A DNA stretch of 64,000 nucleotides, taken from the NCBI RefSeq assembly GCF_022347785.1, contig NZ_JAKRGA010000006.1:124001-188000 (forward strand), given 5' to 3'. This DNA comes from Psychrobium sp. MM17-31. GTDB taxonomy: Bacteria; Pseudomonadota; Gammaproteobacteria; Enterobacterales; Psychrobiaceae. Below are positions 1 to 7,725 of the stretch, in pieces; the stretch's first letter is position 1; every line of letters begins with the position of its first letter. The position numbers and the translations under genes are program-made. The notes under the pieces were generated by a model that saw only the letters and a program-made list of their open reading frames with translations, was not told where the DNA came from and made no database searches.

Positions 1-294
1 TTCCAAGCTGACGCTGCACGTGAAGCGGGTATCTTCCATCACCTTATTACATTACCAACTTATCATACAGCTGCTCTTTCAACTGATAACTTGGCTAAAG
101 AATACTTCGGTGACCAAGGTATGCTGGGCTACGTACAAGGTGTACAACGCAAGGAAATCCGTCAAGGTATCGCTTGTGTGAAACACCAAAACATGGCGGG
201 TTCAGACATGGGTGATGATCACAAAGAATACTTCGCTGGCGACGCAGCACTAAAAGCTGCTGGTAAAGACAACACCATGAATCAGTTCGCTTAA
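1..294 (+). CDS. aceA: isocitrate lyase, C-terminal fragment
   Basis: The reading frame is open from base 1 and ends at TAA 292-294, so only the last 97 residues are present. Isocitrate lyase cleaves isocitrate to glyoxylate and succinate in the glyoxylate shunt. The fragment carries the family's C-terminal tail: a YFGDQGMLGYVQGVQRKEIR stretch, then KHQNMAGSDMGDDHKEYF, and it ends in NQF-A. The catalytic KKCGH region lies upstream of the window. A strong intrinsic terminator follows within 20 bases, so it is the last gene of its transcript. Identification rests on recognising the conserved C-terminus. Confidence 0.9.
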   Translation, partial: FQADAAREAGIFHHLITLPTYHTAALSTDNLAKEYFGDQGMLGYVQGVQRKEIRQGIACVKHQNMAGSDMGDDHKEYFAGDAALKAAGKDNTMNQFA

Positions 295-312
295 TTAGCA
301 ACTTGATTTAGC

Positions 313-342
313 AAAAGCCTCGAGGAAACTCGGGGCTTTTTT
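313..342 (+). terminator. Rho-independent terminator of aceA
   Basis: Stem AAGCCTCGAG / CTCGGGGCTT (one G-T pair) closed by a GAAA tetraloop and followed by a T run. It lies about 20 bases after the aceA stop and separates it from creB. Confidence 0.85.
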
Positions 343-397
343 ATGTCTATAGAAGTGCTATGCTAATGCCATTAATTTCAAGCACTTTGATTAATCC

Positions 398-1093
398 ATG
401 TCTGCATCTCAAAACATAAAACCACAAATCTTAGTTGTCGAAGACGAGCAATCTATCGCCGATACTGTTATTCACGTATTAAAGAATGAAGGCTTTGCCG
501 TTGATTGGGTTTCCTTAGGTAGTGAGGCAATAGCAAGACTTGAGCAAACAGCGTATTCATTGATGATTTTAGATGTTGGATTGCCAGATATCACAGGCTT
601 TGATGTTTGTAAAAAAATCAGGCTCTCGCATGATTTGCCAATAATATTTCTAACTGCACGCAGTGAGGAAATCGATCGCGTGGTGGGTCTTGAAATCGGT
701 GGTGATGATTATGTGACTAAGCCTTTTAGTCCACGTGAACTCGCGGCTAGGGTTAAAGTCATTCTTAAGCGTATTGCTAAGCCTGCGGTGAATGAGCAAC
801 CTTTATTGCAATTACAACCTGCTGCTTGTGGTTGTGATTTTGTCCTAAATAGTAGGGCATTAGCTCTGACTTCCATTGAATTTAAATTGCTTGAACACAT
901 GAACCGTCATATTGGCAAGGTGATGAGTCGCGAGCAGCTGCTCGATGCTGGTGGTTTTTCGCTAGATGCTGGTTATGAGCGAAATATTGATAATCATATT
1001 AAATCGTTGCGCGCCAAGTTGAGAGTGGTTGATCCCGATACCCAATACATCAAAACACATCGCGGTTTTGGATATTCACTGCAAGGTCAATAA
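398..1093 (+). CDS. creB: two-component response regulator CreB
   Basis: OmpR-family regulator of 231 residues. The receiver domain (about 10-125) shows the acidic pair E15-D16, the phosphoacceptor D59 in LMILDVGLPD and the conserved Lys in DDYVTKPF. A winged-helix DNA-binding domain follows, ending in HRGFGYSL. The creC kinase starts 2 bases after the stop and creD follows, the gene order of the E. coli CreBC system, which responds to growth on fermentation products in minimal media. I see no strong Shine-Dalgarno before the ATG. The assignment to CreB rather than a generic OmpR-type regulator rests mainly on the creC and creD neighbours. Confidence 0.88.
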   Translation: MSASQNIKPQILVVEDEQSIADTVIHVLKNEGFAVDWVSLGSEAIARLEQTAYSLMILDVGLPDITGFDVCKKIRLSHDLPIIFLTARSEEIDRVVGLEIGGDDYVTKPFSPRELAARVKVILKRIAKPAVNEQPLLQLQPAACGCDFVLNSRALALTSIEFKLLEHMNRHIGKVMSREQLLDAGGFSLDAGYERNIDNHIKSLRAKLRVVDPDTQYIKTHRGFGYSLQGQ

Positions 1094-1095
1094 TC

Positions 1096-2556
1096 ATGCT
1101 TAACTGGCCAAAAATTCCTTTTGGATTGCGGATGTTTCTGCTTTATGCAGTATTTGTCGGCTTTTGTGCCTATTTGGTACTGCGAACATTAACAGCCGAG
1201 ATTAAGCCAGGAGTTAGGCAAACCATGGAGGAGACATTAGTGGATATGTCTAATTTTATTGCGCTGGTAGTGGCGGATGATGTTAGGCATGGCACGTTGC
1301 AACAGAGTCGTTACCCGCAATTGTTTCGGCGCTTTGGCGAGCATGAATCGCAAGCATCAATTTGGGGGATGGAAAAGCTTAATGCTGCTAAACGGATTTA
1401 TATTACCGATGCTAACGGCATCGTTATTTTGGACTCTGATGGCACCGATGTCGGTAAAGATTATTCTCGTTGGAATGATGTTTATTTAACATTGCGCGGA
1501 CAGTACGGCGCTCGCTCTACCAAGCTTGATGATAATGATGAGTCATCGACGGTTATGTATATTGCCGCGCCGATAAAGGATGGCGATGAGATTATTGGCT
1601 CGGTAACCGTCGCTAAGGCAAACAGCGCCATGCAGCCGTTTATCGAGCGGGCTAAAAGTCGATTAATCATGTGGGGAATAGCGCTGGGGCTGTTGGCTCT
1701 TTTAATTGGCGCGTTAATTTCATGGCGTATTACCAAGGCGCTAGATCGCTTAACGGACTATGCGGAGCGTGCAATAGACGGTGATAAAGTCGCGCCGCCG
1801 CAGTTTCGAGTCTTTTATGAATATGGCGATTTAGCACAAGTTATTGATCGGATGCGCCATCAGCTTGAAGGTAAAAACTATGCCGAGCGTTATGTGCAAA
1901 GTCTGACTCACGAGTTAAAAAGTCCGATTGCTGCCATTCGCGGTGCCAGCGAGATTTTGCAGACTAAACCCAAACCGGATAGTCAGCAACGTTTTTTAGC
2001 GAACATCGAGCACGAAACTACGCGATTACATTTACTCATCGAGCGAATGTTAAATCTGTCGGCAGTTGAAAAGCAGCAGGTCATCGAAAACAGTCAGTTG
2101 TTTTCAATGAATGATGCCTGCAAACAAGCGCTACGGGTGTTTGAAGGTGAATGCATAAAACGAAATATCGCATTGACCGCTGAACTAGCTACTAGCTATC
2201 AAATACGCGGCGATGAACTCTTGATGCAACAAGCCATTATTAATTTGCTGCAAAACGCCATCGAGTTTTCAGAAGAAGGCGGGGAAATTTCCTTGTCTTG
2301 TGAGGCCATGGATAACAAGTTAGCGGTTAAAGTATTTAATCGCGGCGCTGCCATTCCGGAATTTGCACTAGATAAACTTAATCAGCGTTTCTTCTCTTTG
2401 CCAAGGCCAAGCACAGGTAAAAAGAGCACAGGATTAGGACTTAACTTTGTGAATGAAGTCGCTCAGTTACACGGCGCAACGCTTGATATTGCTAATTTTA
2501 ATGACGGCGTGTTGGCAACAATTCTGCTTAGCAAATTACATACAAAAAACACTTAA
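1096..2556 (+). CDS. creC: sensor histidine kinase CreC
   Basis: Inner-membrane sensor kinase of 486 residues that phosphorylates CreB. An N-terminal transmembrane helix (about 10-30) precedes a periplasmic sensor of CreC type (TLVDMSNFIALVVADDV near residue 48). A second membrane helix (about 192-212) leads into a HAMP region. The H box SLTHELKSPIAAIRG has its phosphoacceptor at H272. The ATPase domain has the N box (LLQNAIEFS) and the G2-type GLGLNFV motif. It starts 2 bases after creB, so the two are probably translationally coupled. Length matches E. coli CreC (474). Confidence 0.9.
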   Translation: MLNWPKIPFGLRMFLLYAVFVGFCAYLVLRTLTAEIKPGVRQTMEETLVDMSNFIALVVADDVRHGTLQQSRYPQLFRRFGEHESQASIWGMEKLNAAKRIYITDANGIVILDSDGTDVGKDYSRWNDVYLTLRGQYGARSTKLDDNDESSTVMYIAAPIKDGDEIIGSVTVAKANSAMQPFIERAKSRLIMWGIALGLLALLIGALISWRITKALDRLTDYAERAIDGDKVAPPQFRVFYEYGDLAQVIDRMRHQLEGKNYAERYVQSLTHELKSPIAAIRGASEILQTKPKPDSQQRFLANIEHETTRLHLLIERMLNLSAVEKQQVIENSQLFSMNDACKQALRVFEGECIKRNIALTAELATSYQIRGDELLMQQAIINLLQNAIEFSEEGGEISLSCEAMDNKLAVKVFNRGAAIPEFALDKLNQRFFSLPRPSTGKKSTGLGLNFVNEVAQLHGATLDIANFNDGVLATILLSKLHTKNT

Positions 2557-2619
2557 TCTACACATAAGTCCTACATCAGCTTCATAAACTAGTTGTCATA
2601 ATTAAATGGAGAACTAGTT

Positions 2620-3963
2620 ATGCAACTTAAATTTAAATTACTCGCCATCGGCATACTGATTTTAGTGCTTACCATAGCGCTTATGATGATCAACGGTTTG
2701 GTGAGTGAACGTCAATCACTACAGCATGAAGTGCAGCAAGAAATAGCTCGCAGTAGCAGTGGCCCGCAACAAATTATTGGCCCTTTTTTAGTGGCGAAAT
2801 TTAAAAGAGAGGTATTAGAAACAACTGCTGATGGTAAAGCACAGCGGCTAGTAACTCGTTATAGCTATAAAAACTTGTTGCCTAAAAAATATAATTTTAA
2901 CGGTAACTTAGATACGCAGTATCGTGCATTAGGCATTTATAAAGCGCTGCTTTATCAGGCCAGTAATGATATTCAAGGTGAGTTTATCGTGCCGCCTAAC
3001 TGGGCTGAGAAGGAAGATGCTACTTTGATGAATATTGTTATGGTAACTGCCATTAGTGATGTACGAGGCATCCAAAACGGATTGGCTTTAACGTTAAATG
3101 ACAAGGCATTTGAACTGTTGCCAAGTACAGGTAATAAGCGCTTTAAAAATGGTGTGCACAGTGCGATAGATCCTCAATGGCTTACACAGCAGCACAAGCT
3201 GAAATTTAAGCTTACCCTCAACCTACTTGGTATGGAGTCGCTAGATATTGCGCCAATTGGCCAAGAGACTACAGTGAACCTTGCTGCGTCGTGGCCGCAC
3301 CCGAGTTTTATCGGTAACTATCTGCCTATCGAATCAACCATTGATGAAAATTCTTTTACGGCGCATTGGCAAACGACCTTTTTTGCTACCAACATGGCAA
3401 AGAAAATGAATAGCTGTATAACTAGTGCTGTCTGTGACGACATCTACCATTCCGTACTTGGTGTATCGTTAGTAGATCCTGTAAATCAATATCTAAAAAC
3501 CGATCGCGCAATTAAATACGCGGAGCTATTTATCTTGCTAATACTCTTTGGCTTTATGGCATTTGAAATTTTTAAAGGGTATTCGGTACATCCAGTGCAA
3601 TATACTTTGGTGGGTGTTGCTATGGCTCTGTTCTATTTATTGCTGTTGTCTTTATCTGAGCACATTGATTTTAATACCGCTTATATCATTGCTAGCGTCA
3701 GCTGCGCTGCTGTACTGGGAATTTATATCTCAGGTGTATTAGGAGAGATTAAGCACGGCTTGTTATTTAGCGCTGGTGTTTTAGTGTTGTATGCCATTTT
3801 ATTTGGTCTACTGGCGGCAGAAGATTTTGCGCTACTAATGGGGTCGATTTTCGTATTCGCACTGGTTGGCACAGTGATGATAGTGACGCGCCATGTTGAT
3901 TGGTATCAATTGGGAAAATCTAAAGCTAGCGATGAGTCGACTGAGATTGCTCAATGCGATTGA
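2620..3963 (+). CDS. creD: inner membrane protein CreD
   Basis: 447-residue CreD-family membrane protein. An N-terminal helix (about 5-25) is followed by a large periplasmic region (about 30-305) and a cluster of hydrophobic helices from about residue 305 to 425. It is preceded by AATGGAGAACTAGTTATG, a good ribosome binding site. creD is the classic target of CreB in E. coli and has been linked to envelope integrity and beta-lactam or colicin responses; the biochemical role is unknown. The 63-base gap after creC may hold its own CreB-dependent promoter, but I could not find a convincing CreB direct repeat. Its 3' end overlaps the convergent 3926-4195 gene by 38 bases. Confidence 0.9.
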   Translation: MQLKFKLLAIGILILVLTIALMMINGLVSERQSLQHEVQQEIARSSSGPQQIIGPFLVAKFKREVLETTADGKAQRLVTRYSYKNLLPKKYNFNGNLDTQYRALGIYKALLYQASNDIQGEFIVPPNWAEKEDATLMNIVMVTAISDVRGIQNGLALTLNDKAFELLPSTGNKRFKNGVHSAIDPQWLTQQHKLKFKLTLNLLGMESLDIAPIGQETTVNLAASWPHPSFIGNYLPIESTIDENSFTAHWQTTFFATNMAKKMNSCITSAVCDDIYHSVLGVSLVDPVNQYLKTDRAIKYAELFILLILFGFMAFEIFKGYSVHPVQYTLVGVAMALFYLLLLSLSEHIDFNTAYIIASVSCAAVLGIYISGVLGEIKHGLLFSAGVLVLYAILFGLLAAEDFALLMGSIFVFALVGTVMIVTRHVDWYQLGKSKASDESTEIAQCD

Positions 3964-4195
3964 TGATATGGCTGATGCGATAGGCAAGAATGCCGAGCCA
4001 ACCAATGAGTGCGAGGAGTAGGGCGATGGTAATCAGGATAACAGCACCGTAACCCTGCCATGAATCTTCACTGGGGTTGTGCCAAAGAATTGCTAGTCCC
4101 GCACCAAACAACACAAGGCCACTAAAAAACAAAGCGACGCTCTGTTTTATATAGTGGCCTAGCGGATATAAAAAGCGTTTAAGGCGCTCTTTCAT
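3926..4195 (-). CDS. small two-helix membrane protein, unknown function
   Basis: 89 residues. Two hydrophobic segments (about 18-38 and 49-72) are separated by a short polar loop (WHNPSEDSWQGYG). The basic N-terminus (MKERLKRF) and the polar, Arg/His-containing C-terminus suggest that both ends are cytoplasmic. I do not recognise a family. It ends inside the 3' end of creD on the opposite strand (38-base tail-to-tail overlap) and lies just downstream of nfuA on the same strand (20 bases), so it may be expressed with nfuA. Confidence 0.65.
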   Translation of the reverse strand: MKERLKRFLYPLGHYIKQSVALFFSGLVLFGAGLAILWHNPSEDSWQGYGAVILITIALLLALIGWLGILAYRISHIINRIEQSQSTHR

Positions 4196-4215
4196 TATCT
4201 AATACCAAATATGAT

Positions 4216-4794
4216 TTAGTAGTAAGAGTGGTCGCCCGCTTGGTGTTCTGTCATATCTTTCACGCCGTTTAATTCACCAGCGAAGATTTCTAACATCTCT
4301 TTCTCGATGCCTTCTTTTAACGTCACATCAACCATTGAACAACCGTTACAACCACCGCCAAATTGCAGTACAGCGATGCCATCATCGGTGATTTCCATTA
4401 GCGTTACTTGGCCGCCGTGGCTGGCAAGTTTTGGATTGATTTCAGATTGGATAAAGTAATCAACACGGTCGACTAATGGTGCGTCATCGCTCACTTTACG
4501 CATTTTCGCATTTGGTGCTTTTAGTGTTAATTGCGAGCCCATTTTGTCGGTCACGTAATCGATTTCAGCTTCTTCAAGATAAGGAATGCTTTGTTCGTCA
4601 ACGACGGCAGAAAAACCGTTGTATTCAAATTTTTTGTCGCTTTCTTCTAACGCTTCTGGTGGGCAATAAGATACGCCACATTCTGCGTTTGGAGTGCCAG
4701 GGTTAACAACGAATACGCGAATGGCAGTATTCTCTGGCTGATTGCTTAACAGTTCGCTGAAGTGCGCCTGTGCTGGATCTGAAATTGAAATCAT
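4216..4794 (-). CDS. nfuA: Fe-S biogenesis protein NfuA
   Basis: 192 residues, the same length as E. coli NfuA. The N-terminal half is a degenerate A-type (IscA-like) domain ([16 protein letters not shown]...). The C-terminal half is the Nfu domain, with the cluster-binding CxxC in [20 protein letters not shown]. The protein carries Fe-S clusters to client enzymes under oxidative stress or iron limitation. The order nfuA, comF, bioH with bioH divergent is the same as nfuA-gntX/bioH in E. coli, which supports the call. Confidence 0.95.
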   Translation of the reverse strand: MISISDPAQAHFSELLSNQPENTAIRVFVVNPGTPNAECGVSYCPPEALEESDKKFEYNGFSAVVDEQSIPYLEEAEIDYVTDKMGSQLTLKAPNAKMRKVSDDAPLVDRVDYFIQSEINPKLASHGGQVTLMEITDDGIAVLQFGGGCNGCSMVDVTLKEGIEKEMLEIFAGELNGVKDMTEHQAGDHSYY

Positions 4795-4927
4795 TGCTAC
4801 CTCGACCTTTGAGCTCTATTTGCTACAGAGTTTAATTCTGACTAATTTAGTCAGGTTTATTGTGTATTGTATCTTGTTAATGGGGATGCTGGTAGGGAAA
4901 TTAAATAGCTGTGATGGATAAATTATA

Positions 4928-5683
4928 TCAATCAGTGATCAGTGTCCGCGCAATAGCCCAGTGTTGAATTTCGATATCTTGTTGAGTGAGTATCGTCGCG
5001 CTGATTTCGCGCATGGTGGCGCCTGTGGTGTACACATCATCGACTAGTGCAATAGAGTCATAGGGAATTTCATGCTTTAGCGCAAAGGCATTATCGAGGT
5101 TGTGCTGGCGTTCTTTGGCATCGAGCTGTGCTTGAGATTGTGTTGAGCGTTGTCTTTTAAGATGGTCGATTACAGGAATATGCAGATATAAACTTAATTC
5201 ATTGGCAATGAGCAATGCTTGATTAAAACCACGTTTATTTTGGCGCAGCCAATGTAGTGGCACGGGCTGAATTGCTTGCGGCATTTCAATAATGCCTTGG
5301 TTAATGAGCTTATAAATTCTGCGGGCTAGGAAATGGGCTAACTCGCGAGCCAATTGAATTTGATGCTTGTATTTAAAGTCACTTAATAATTGTTTTACAG
5401 GTGTTCGATAATAGCTAGCTGTGACTAGCGCAAACTCTGGTATTGACTGTTGACACTGCCCGCACCAACTCACCACTGCATTTAGTTGCTTCGAGCAGCC
5501 AATACACAGCTGGTCGGGAAAAGGTAAATCACTGCGACAAGTCTCGCAAAGACGGTTGCGATAATTAGCGGTTTCTTCATGGCACAGGTGACAACCGTGG
5601 GGTAACGCATTGCGAAATTCACGCAGCGATTGGGTTATCCACCGAGTAAATTTGAATGATACAATGCGAATTCGACTAGTCAT
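4928..5683 (-). CDS. comF: ComF family protein (GntX-like)
   Basis: A zinc-ribbon-like N-terminus with four CxxC pairs (CHLC, CETC, CIGC, CGQC) is followed by a type I phosphoribosyltransferase fold, with the PRPP-loop motif SIALVDDVYTTGATMRE near the C-terminus. ComF proteins take part in natural DNA uptake; the enterobacterial member is GntX. The start is uncertain. The frame stays open to a GTG at 5716 and an ATG at 5701, both of which run into the bioH start region; I chose the ATG at 5683. None has a convincing Shine-Dalgarno. bioH is divergent with essentially no intergenic space. Confidence 0.85.
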   Translation of the reverse strand: MTSRIRIVSFKFTRWITQSLREFRNALPHGCHLCHEETANYRNRLCETCRSDLPFPDQLCIGCSKQLNAVVSWCGQCQQSIPEFALVTASYYRTPVKQLLSDFKYKHQIQLARELAHFLARRIYKLINQGIIEMPQAIQPVPLHWLRQNKRGFNQALLIANELSLYLHIPVIDHLKRQRSTQSQAQLDAKERQHNLDNAFALKHEIPYDSIALVDDVYTTGATMREISATILTQQDIEIQHWAIARTLITD

Positions 5684-5707
5684 AATATTGAGTATAGGCA
5701 TTTCAAA

Positions 5708-6475
5708 TTGATTCACGTAGAAAAGAGCGGTAACGGACCAGCGTTAGTATTAGTTCATGGTTGGGGCTTAAACAGTGGTGTTTGGGCGCAAGTTGTCGAA
5801 CCTTTATCAGCTAACTTTACGATCTATCGCGTTGATTTACCTGGCTTTGGATTTAGCGAACGCTGCTCTGAGTCTAATGTTGAGGCATGGGCAAAAATGG
5901 TTGTAGATGCGGTAGATGAACCTGCGGTATGGCTTGGCTGGTCATTAGGTGGATTAGTGGCCACGCAAATTGCGATTGATTATCCAGAAAAAGTTAATGG
6001 GTTGATAACTGTTGCTAGCTCGCCGTCATTTGCTGAAAGTGAAGAGTGGCCAGGGATCAAATCAAATGTGATGAATATGTTTACCCAGCAACTTTCCCAC
6101 GACTTTGCGCTGACATTAGAGCGATTTTTGGCTATTCAAGCTATGGGAAGTGATAGCGCCAAGCGCGATATAAAAGCACTAAAAGCAGTGCTCGAACAAC
6201 GCCCTTTACCCAATAAGCAATCATTGCACGATGGTTTACAGCTCCTTAACGATGTGGACTTACGCACAAAGTTACATCAAATTGAGCAACCATTTTTGCG
6301 AATTTACGGCCGCTTAGATTCGTTGGTGCCACAAAAAGTCATTACCTTAGTTGATGATTTAACACCGAAAAGTAGCAAGGTTATTTTTGCAAAGGCTTCA
6401 CACGCTCCATTTATTTCTCACACTGAGGAATTTATCTCGGTAATCCGAGAGTTTTTAGAGTCTGTGAAAGCGTAA
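5708..6475 (+). CDS. bioH: pimeloyl-ACP methyl ester carboxylesterase BioH
   Basis: Alpha/beta hydrolase of 255 residues (E. coli BioH is 256). It cleaves the methyl ester of pimeloyl-ACP and so ends the BioC-BioH route to the biotin precursor. Visible motifs are the oxyanion-hole HGWG near residue 18, the nucleophile elbow GWSLGG, an acid region YGRLDSLVP and the catalytic His in KASHAPFISH. The start is a TTG at 5708 with AGG nine bases upstream; no in-frame ATG fits, and the N-terminal length then matches E. coli BioH. The divergent comF and nfuA confirm the locus. Confidence 0.92.
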   Translation: MIHVEKSGNGPALVLVHGWGLNSGVWAQVVEPLSANFTIYRVDLPGFGFSERCSESNVEAWAKMVVDAVDEPAVWLGWSLGGLVATQIAIDYPEKVNGLITVASSPSFAESEEWPGIKSNVMNMFTQQLSHDFALTLERFLAIQAMGSDSAKRDIKALKAVLEQRPLPNKQSLHDGLQLLNDVDLRTKLHQIEQPFLRIYGRLDSLVPQKVITLVDDLTPKSSKVIFAKASHAPFISHTEEFISVIREFLESVKA

Positions 6476-6493
6476 ATATCCCTTTCAATTTAC

Positions 6494-6524
6494 GGCGGTT
6501 TGGTTAATAATTGAACTAACCGCC
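6494..6524. repeat. hairpin in the leader of the 6547 gene
   Basis: Inverted repeat GGCGGTT / AACCGCC with inner GTT/AAC pairs, 18 bases after bioH. No T run follows on either strand, so I do not call it a terminator. It could be an RNA stem in the 5' leader of the next gene or the remains of a weak terminator. Confidence 0.35.
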
Positions 6525-6546
6525 AGCAAAAATAGAGGGCTGTAAA

Positions 6547-6828
6547 ATGAATATACAATCAGCATTTGATTCCGGCGTAGCAGGTTTTAATAAAGCAAAT
6601 GAACGAGCTGCCGAAGCGGCTCGTGAAATTAACCAGCAACAAGTGACGCCAGTGCAGGGCCAACCCGAGGTGCAACAAGCTGAATCACAAGAAGCAGTTG
6701 AGCCAAATACGCCAATCACAGAGAGTTTGATTAATCTGCGCCTCGCTGAAAATCAGGCGCAAGCGTCTGCAAAAGTAATAGAAACTGCCGACAATATGTT
6801 GGGCAGCTTAATCGACACCAAGGTATAG
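6547..6828 (+). CDS. small flagellar rod-like/hypothetical protein
   Basis: 93 residues with a low-complexity Gln/Glu/Ala middle (about 25-60). The C-terminal helix (SLINLRLAENQAQASAKVIETADNMLGSLID) resembles the C-terminal D0 coiled coil of flagellar rod and hook proteins such as FlgC and FlgE. The N-terminal MNIQSAFDSGVAGFNKA is also D0-like. There is no signal peptide and no central domain, so it cannot be a complete rod protein. It is 9 bases upstream of the HExxH metallopeptidase gene and probably co-transcribed with it. The flagellar resemblance is inferred from heptad and residue pattern only. Confidence 0.7.
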   Translation: MNIQSAFDSGVAGFNKANERAAEAAREINQQQVTPVQGQPEVQQAESQEAVEPNTPITESLINLRLAENQAQASAKVIETADNMLGSLIDTKV

Positions 6829-6837
6829 CGAATACTC

Positions 6838-7695
6838 ATGAACGTAATAACTAACTATCCTCATGTTAGCTTAGTTACCACCAATCCGGCGACGGATAGG
6901 CTGGCGCGTGATAACGCGTTGCGTCCAGTTGTCCCCCCTGTTACTCAACCAAATAGTGCTTCCGCAGAGCCGGCTGTGGCAGGCGATAAAGAAAAAGCAC
7001 AACCAAACCTTTCAAGTGCGCCGAATAATAATCCTACTTACGAGCACCTTCAGCACAACACTGCTCAACAAGAAGAGTTAAGTGACAAGCAAGATCAATC
7101 AGGTCAGCAACAAGATAAAGAAGGTGAGAAAAATCAAAGTGGCGATGAGCGCTTTACTGAACAAGAACAAGCAAAAATAGAAGAGCTTAAAGAACGTGAT
7201 CGCGAAGTTGTCGCACACGAATTAGCTCATGCTAATGCTGGTGGTCAATATGCTGGTTCGCCAAGCTATACTTATGAGACTGGCCCTGATGGCGTTAAAT
7301 ATGCGGTGGCAGGCGAAGTACCTATCGATACTTCTAAAGTGGCTGGTGATCCACAAGCGACCATAGCGAAAGCTGCACAAATTAAACGTGCTGCACTAGC
7401 GCCCGCAGAGCCTTCTGGCCAAGATCGCAAGGTTGCTGCGCAGGCAGATCGCATGGCTGCTGAAGCGCGTCAGGAGTTATTGAAAGAAGCTGGCCCAGCA
7501 GGTTCTGAAAATGACGAAGAGCAAAGTGATTATCGCGTTAACAATGCCGTTGAATCAGATGCTTTCAACAAACGAGCGACCTTAGCGCAGGACGAAGACT
7601 TTCAGCAAACAATCGCCAACAGAAGTTTGCATATTAACGCGTTCTATCAACAATCTAGTCAAGCCGCAAATAGTCAATTCCATTCGCAGGCTTAG
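6838..7695 (+). CDS. putative metalloprotease, SprA-related family
   Basis: 285 residues. The N-terminal 110 residues are low-complexity and rich in Gln, Asn and Glu. The conserved core (about 115-220) contains REVVAHELAHANAGGQYAGSPSYTYETGPDG, with a zincin-type HExxH (HELAH), then YAVAGEVPIDTS and an Ala-rich helical stretch. This pattern matches the SprA-related (CJM1_0395-like) putative metallopeptidases. No signal peptide or membrane segment is visible. The substrate is unknown. The preceding flagellar-like gene, 9 bases away, is a possible partner or substrate, but that is inference. Confidence 0.8.
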   Translation: MNVITNYPHVSLVTTNPATDRLARDNALRPVVPPVTQPNSASAEPAVAGDKEKAQPNLSSAPNNNPTYEHLQHNTAQQEELSDKQDQSGQQQDKEGEKNQSGDERFTEQEQAKIEELKERDREVVAHELAHANAGGQYAGSPSYTYETGPDGVKYAVAGEVPIDTSKVAGDPQATIAKAAQIKRAALAPAEPSGQDRKVAAQADRMAAEARQELLKEAGPAGSENDEEQSDYRVNNAVESDAFNKRATLAQDEDFQQTIANRSLHINAFYQQSSQAANSQFHSQA

Positions 7696-7725
7696 CCCAT
7701 TAATCCCGACTTTAATTACTGATTT

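Noticed and set aside
2557-2619. CTACA repeats upstream of creD as a CreB box
   Set aside because: The CTACA copies start 13 bases apart, not 11 as in the E. coli CreB direct repeat TTCAC-N6-TTCAC, and the sequence match is poor.
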